Source: Nocardia alba NBRC 108234 (GTDB taxonomy: Bacteria > Actinomycetota > Actinomycetes > Mycobacteriales > Mycobacteriaceae). From it: a stretch of DNA of 38,782 bases. Under the pieces are notes generated by a model. It saw only the letters and a program-made list of their open reading frames with translations. It had not been told where the DNA came from and did no database searches. Below are positions 38,652-38,782 of this stretch, piece after piece. Both the position numbers and the translations under genes were made by a program. Location of the stretch: positions 1-38,782 of the forward strand of contig NZ_BDAX01000048.1 in the NCBI RefSeq assembly GCF_001612665.1, given 5' to 3'. The first letter of the stretch is position 1. Every line of letters begins with the position of its first letter.

Positions 38652-38707
38652 TCGGACTTCGCTTTCTGTCAGGGCTTCTCGGCGTTGCCGACGAGTCTAC
38701 GACAAAT

Positions 38708-38782
38708 TTGCAGTTCCAAAACTGTAGCAGTCTGCCGCGTCGCGCTGTACAGTTTTATTACTGCACAGTTTTGGAACTGCAA
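38708..38782. promoter_or_regulatory. 18-bp inverted repeat and AT-rich promoter region at the junction
   Basis: The 18-mer TTGCAGTTCCAAAACTGT (38708-38725) is repeated inverted at 38765-38782 with 39 nt between. ACAGTTTT also recurs at 38749 and 38765. The region is AT-rich and ends exactly where an AAGGAG ribosome site forms if joined to base 1. It is a likely divergent operator-promoter for the genes at 38651 and 10. Confidence 0.65.

Overview
This window reads as one complete circular plasmid of about 38.8 kb from a high-GC actinobacterium, most likely a mycolate-containing genus such as Nocardia, Rhodococcus or Gordonia. The genus is an inference from codon use and gene families: a WhiB-like protein, DUF4913, DUF6011, actinobacterial MobC/relaxase and very frequent GTG starts. 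Circular closure is suggested by the ends. The last bases (…ctgcaa) and the first (ggag…) join to make an AAGGAG ribosome site correctly spaced before the ATG at 10. No rRNA, tRNA, CRISPR array or insertion sequence was seen.

Layout. Positions 1-8.1 kb hold accessory genes: a C5 DNA methyltransferase with an overlapping-operon partner, a TIGR02391/Ymh-type protein, a serine resolvase with a candidate res site, two small secreted proteins with matching leaders, and small unknown proteins. Positions 8.4-14.1 kb hold a two-gene membrane operon whose 5' leader folds into a nested hairpin, a Cys-rich gene pair, and a run of small unknown genes, one interrupted by an in-frame amber codon. Positions 14.2-24.3 kb are an eleven-gene minus-strand operon with mostly 1-4 nt overlaps. 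It encodes an excisionase-like HTH protein, small proteins, a WhiB-like protein, a VirD4/TraG-type coupling ATPase, a DUF4913 protein, a zinc-finger/Toprim primase-like protein and a large protein sharing a module with it. It is faced by a GntR-family regulator across a palindromic operator, and the regulator is followed by a GT2 glycosyltransferase.

Positions 26.2-32.2 kb are the replication and partition region. It contains a small RHH protein, a putative replication initiator, a ParA/ParB-like pair surrounded by GTATGGGC repeats, a perfect DnaA box in an AT-rich gap, and a four-helix membrane protein whose linker-coding DNA carries 13 perfect copies of AAGTGCGG in both orientations. Positions 32.6-36 kb are the mobilization region: candidate oriT hairpins, MobC and a relaxase with an internal hydrophobic segment. 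Positions 36-38.8 kb carry small DNA-binding-like genes and an inverted repeat at the junction.

The plasmid can probably replicate, partition and process its own DNA for transfer, and it encodes a coupling protein. No VirB4-like ATPase or other channel subunit is visible, so it is likely mobilizable, or uses an unrecognised transfer route. The most unusual element is the AAGTGCGG array inside the membrane-protein gene. Its word is preserved in different reading frames, so selection appears to act on the DNA; it may be a membrane-linked centromere or another protein-binding locus. Many genes have a TANNNT box 5-8 nt before the ATG, indicating leaderless mRNAs.
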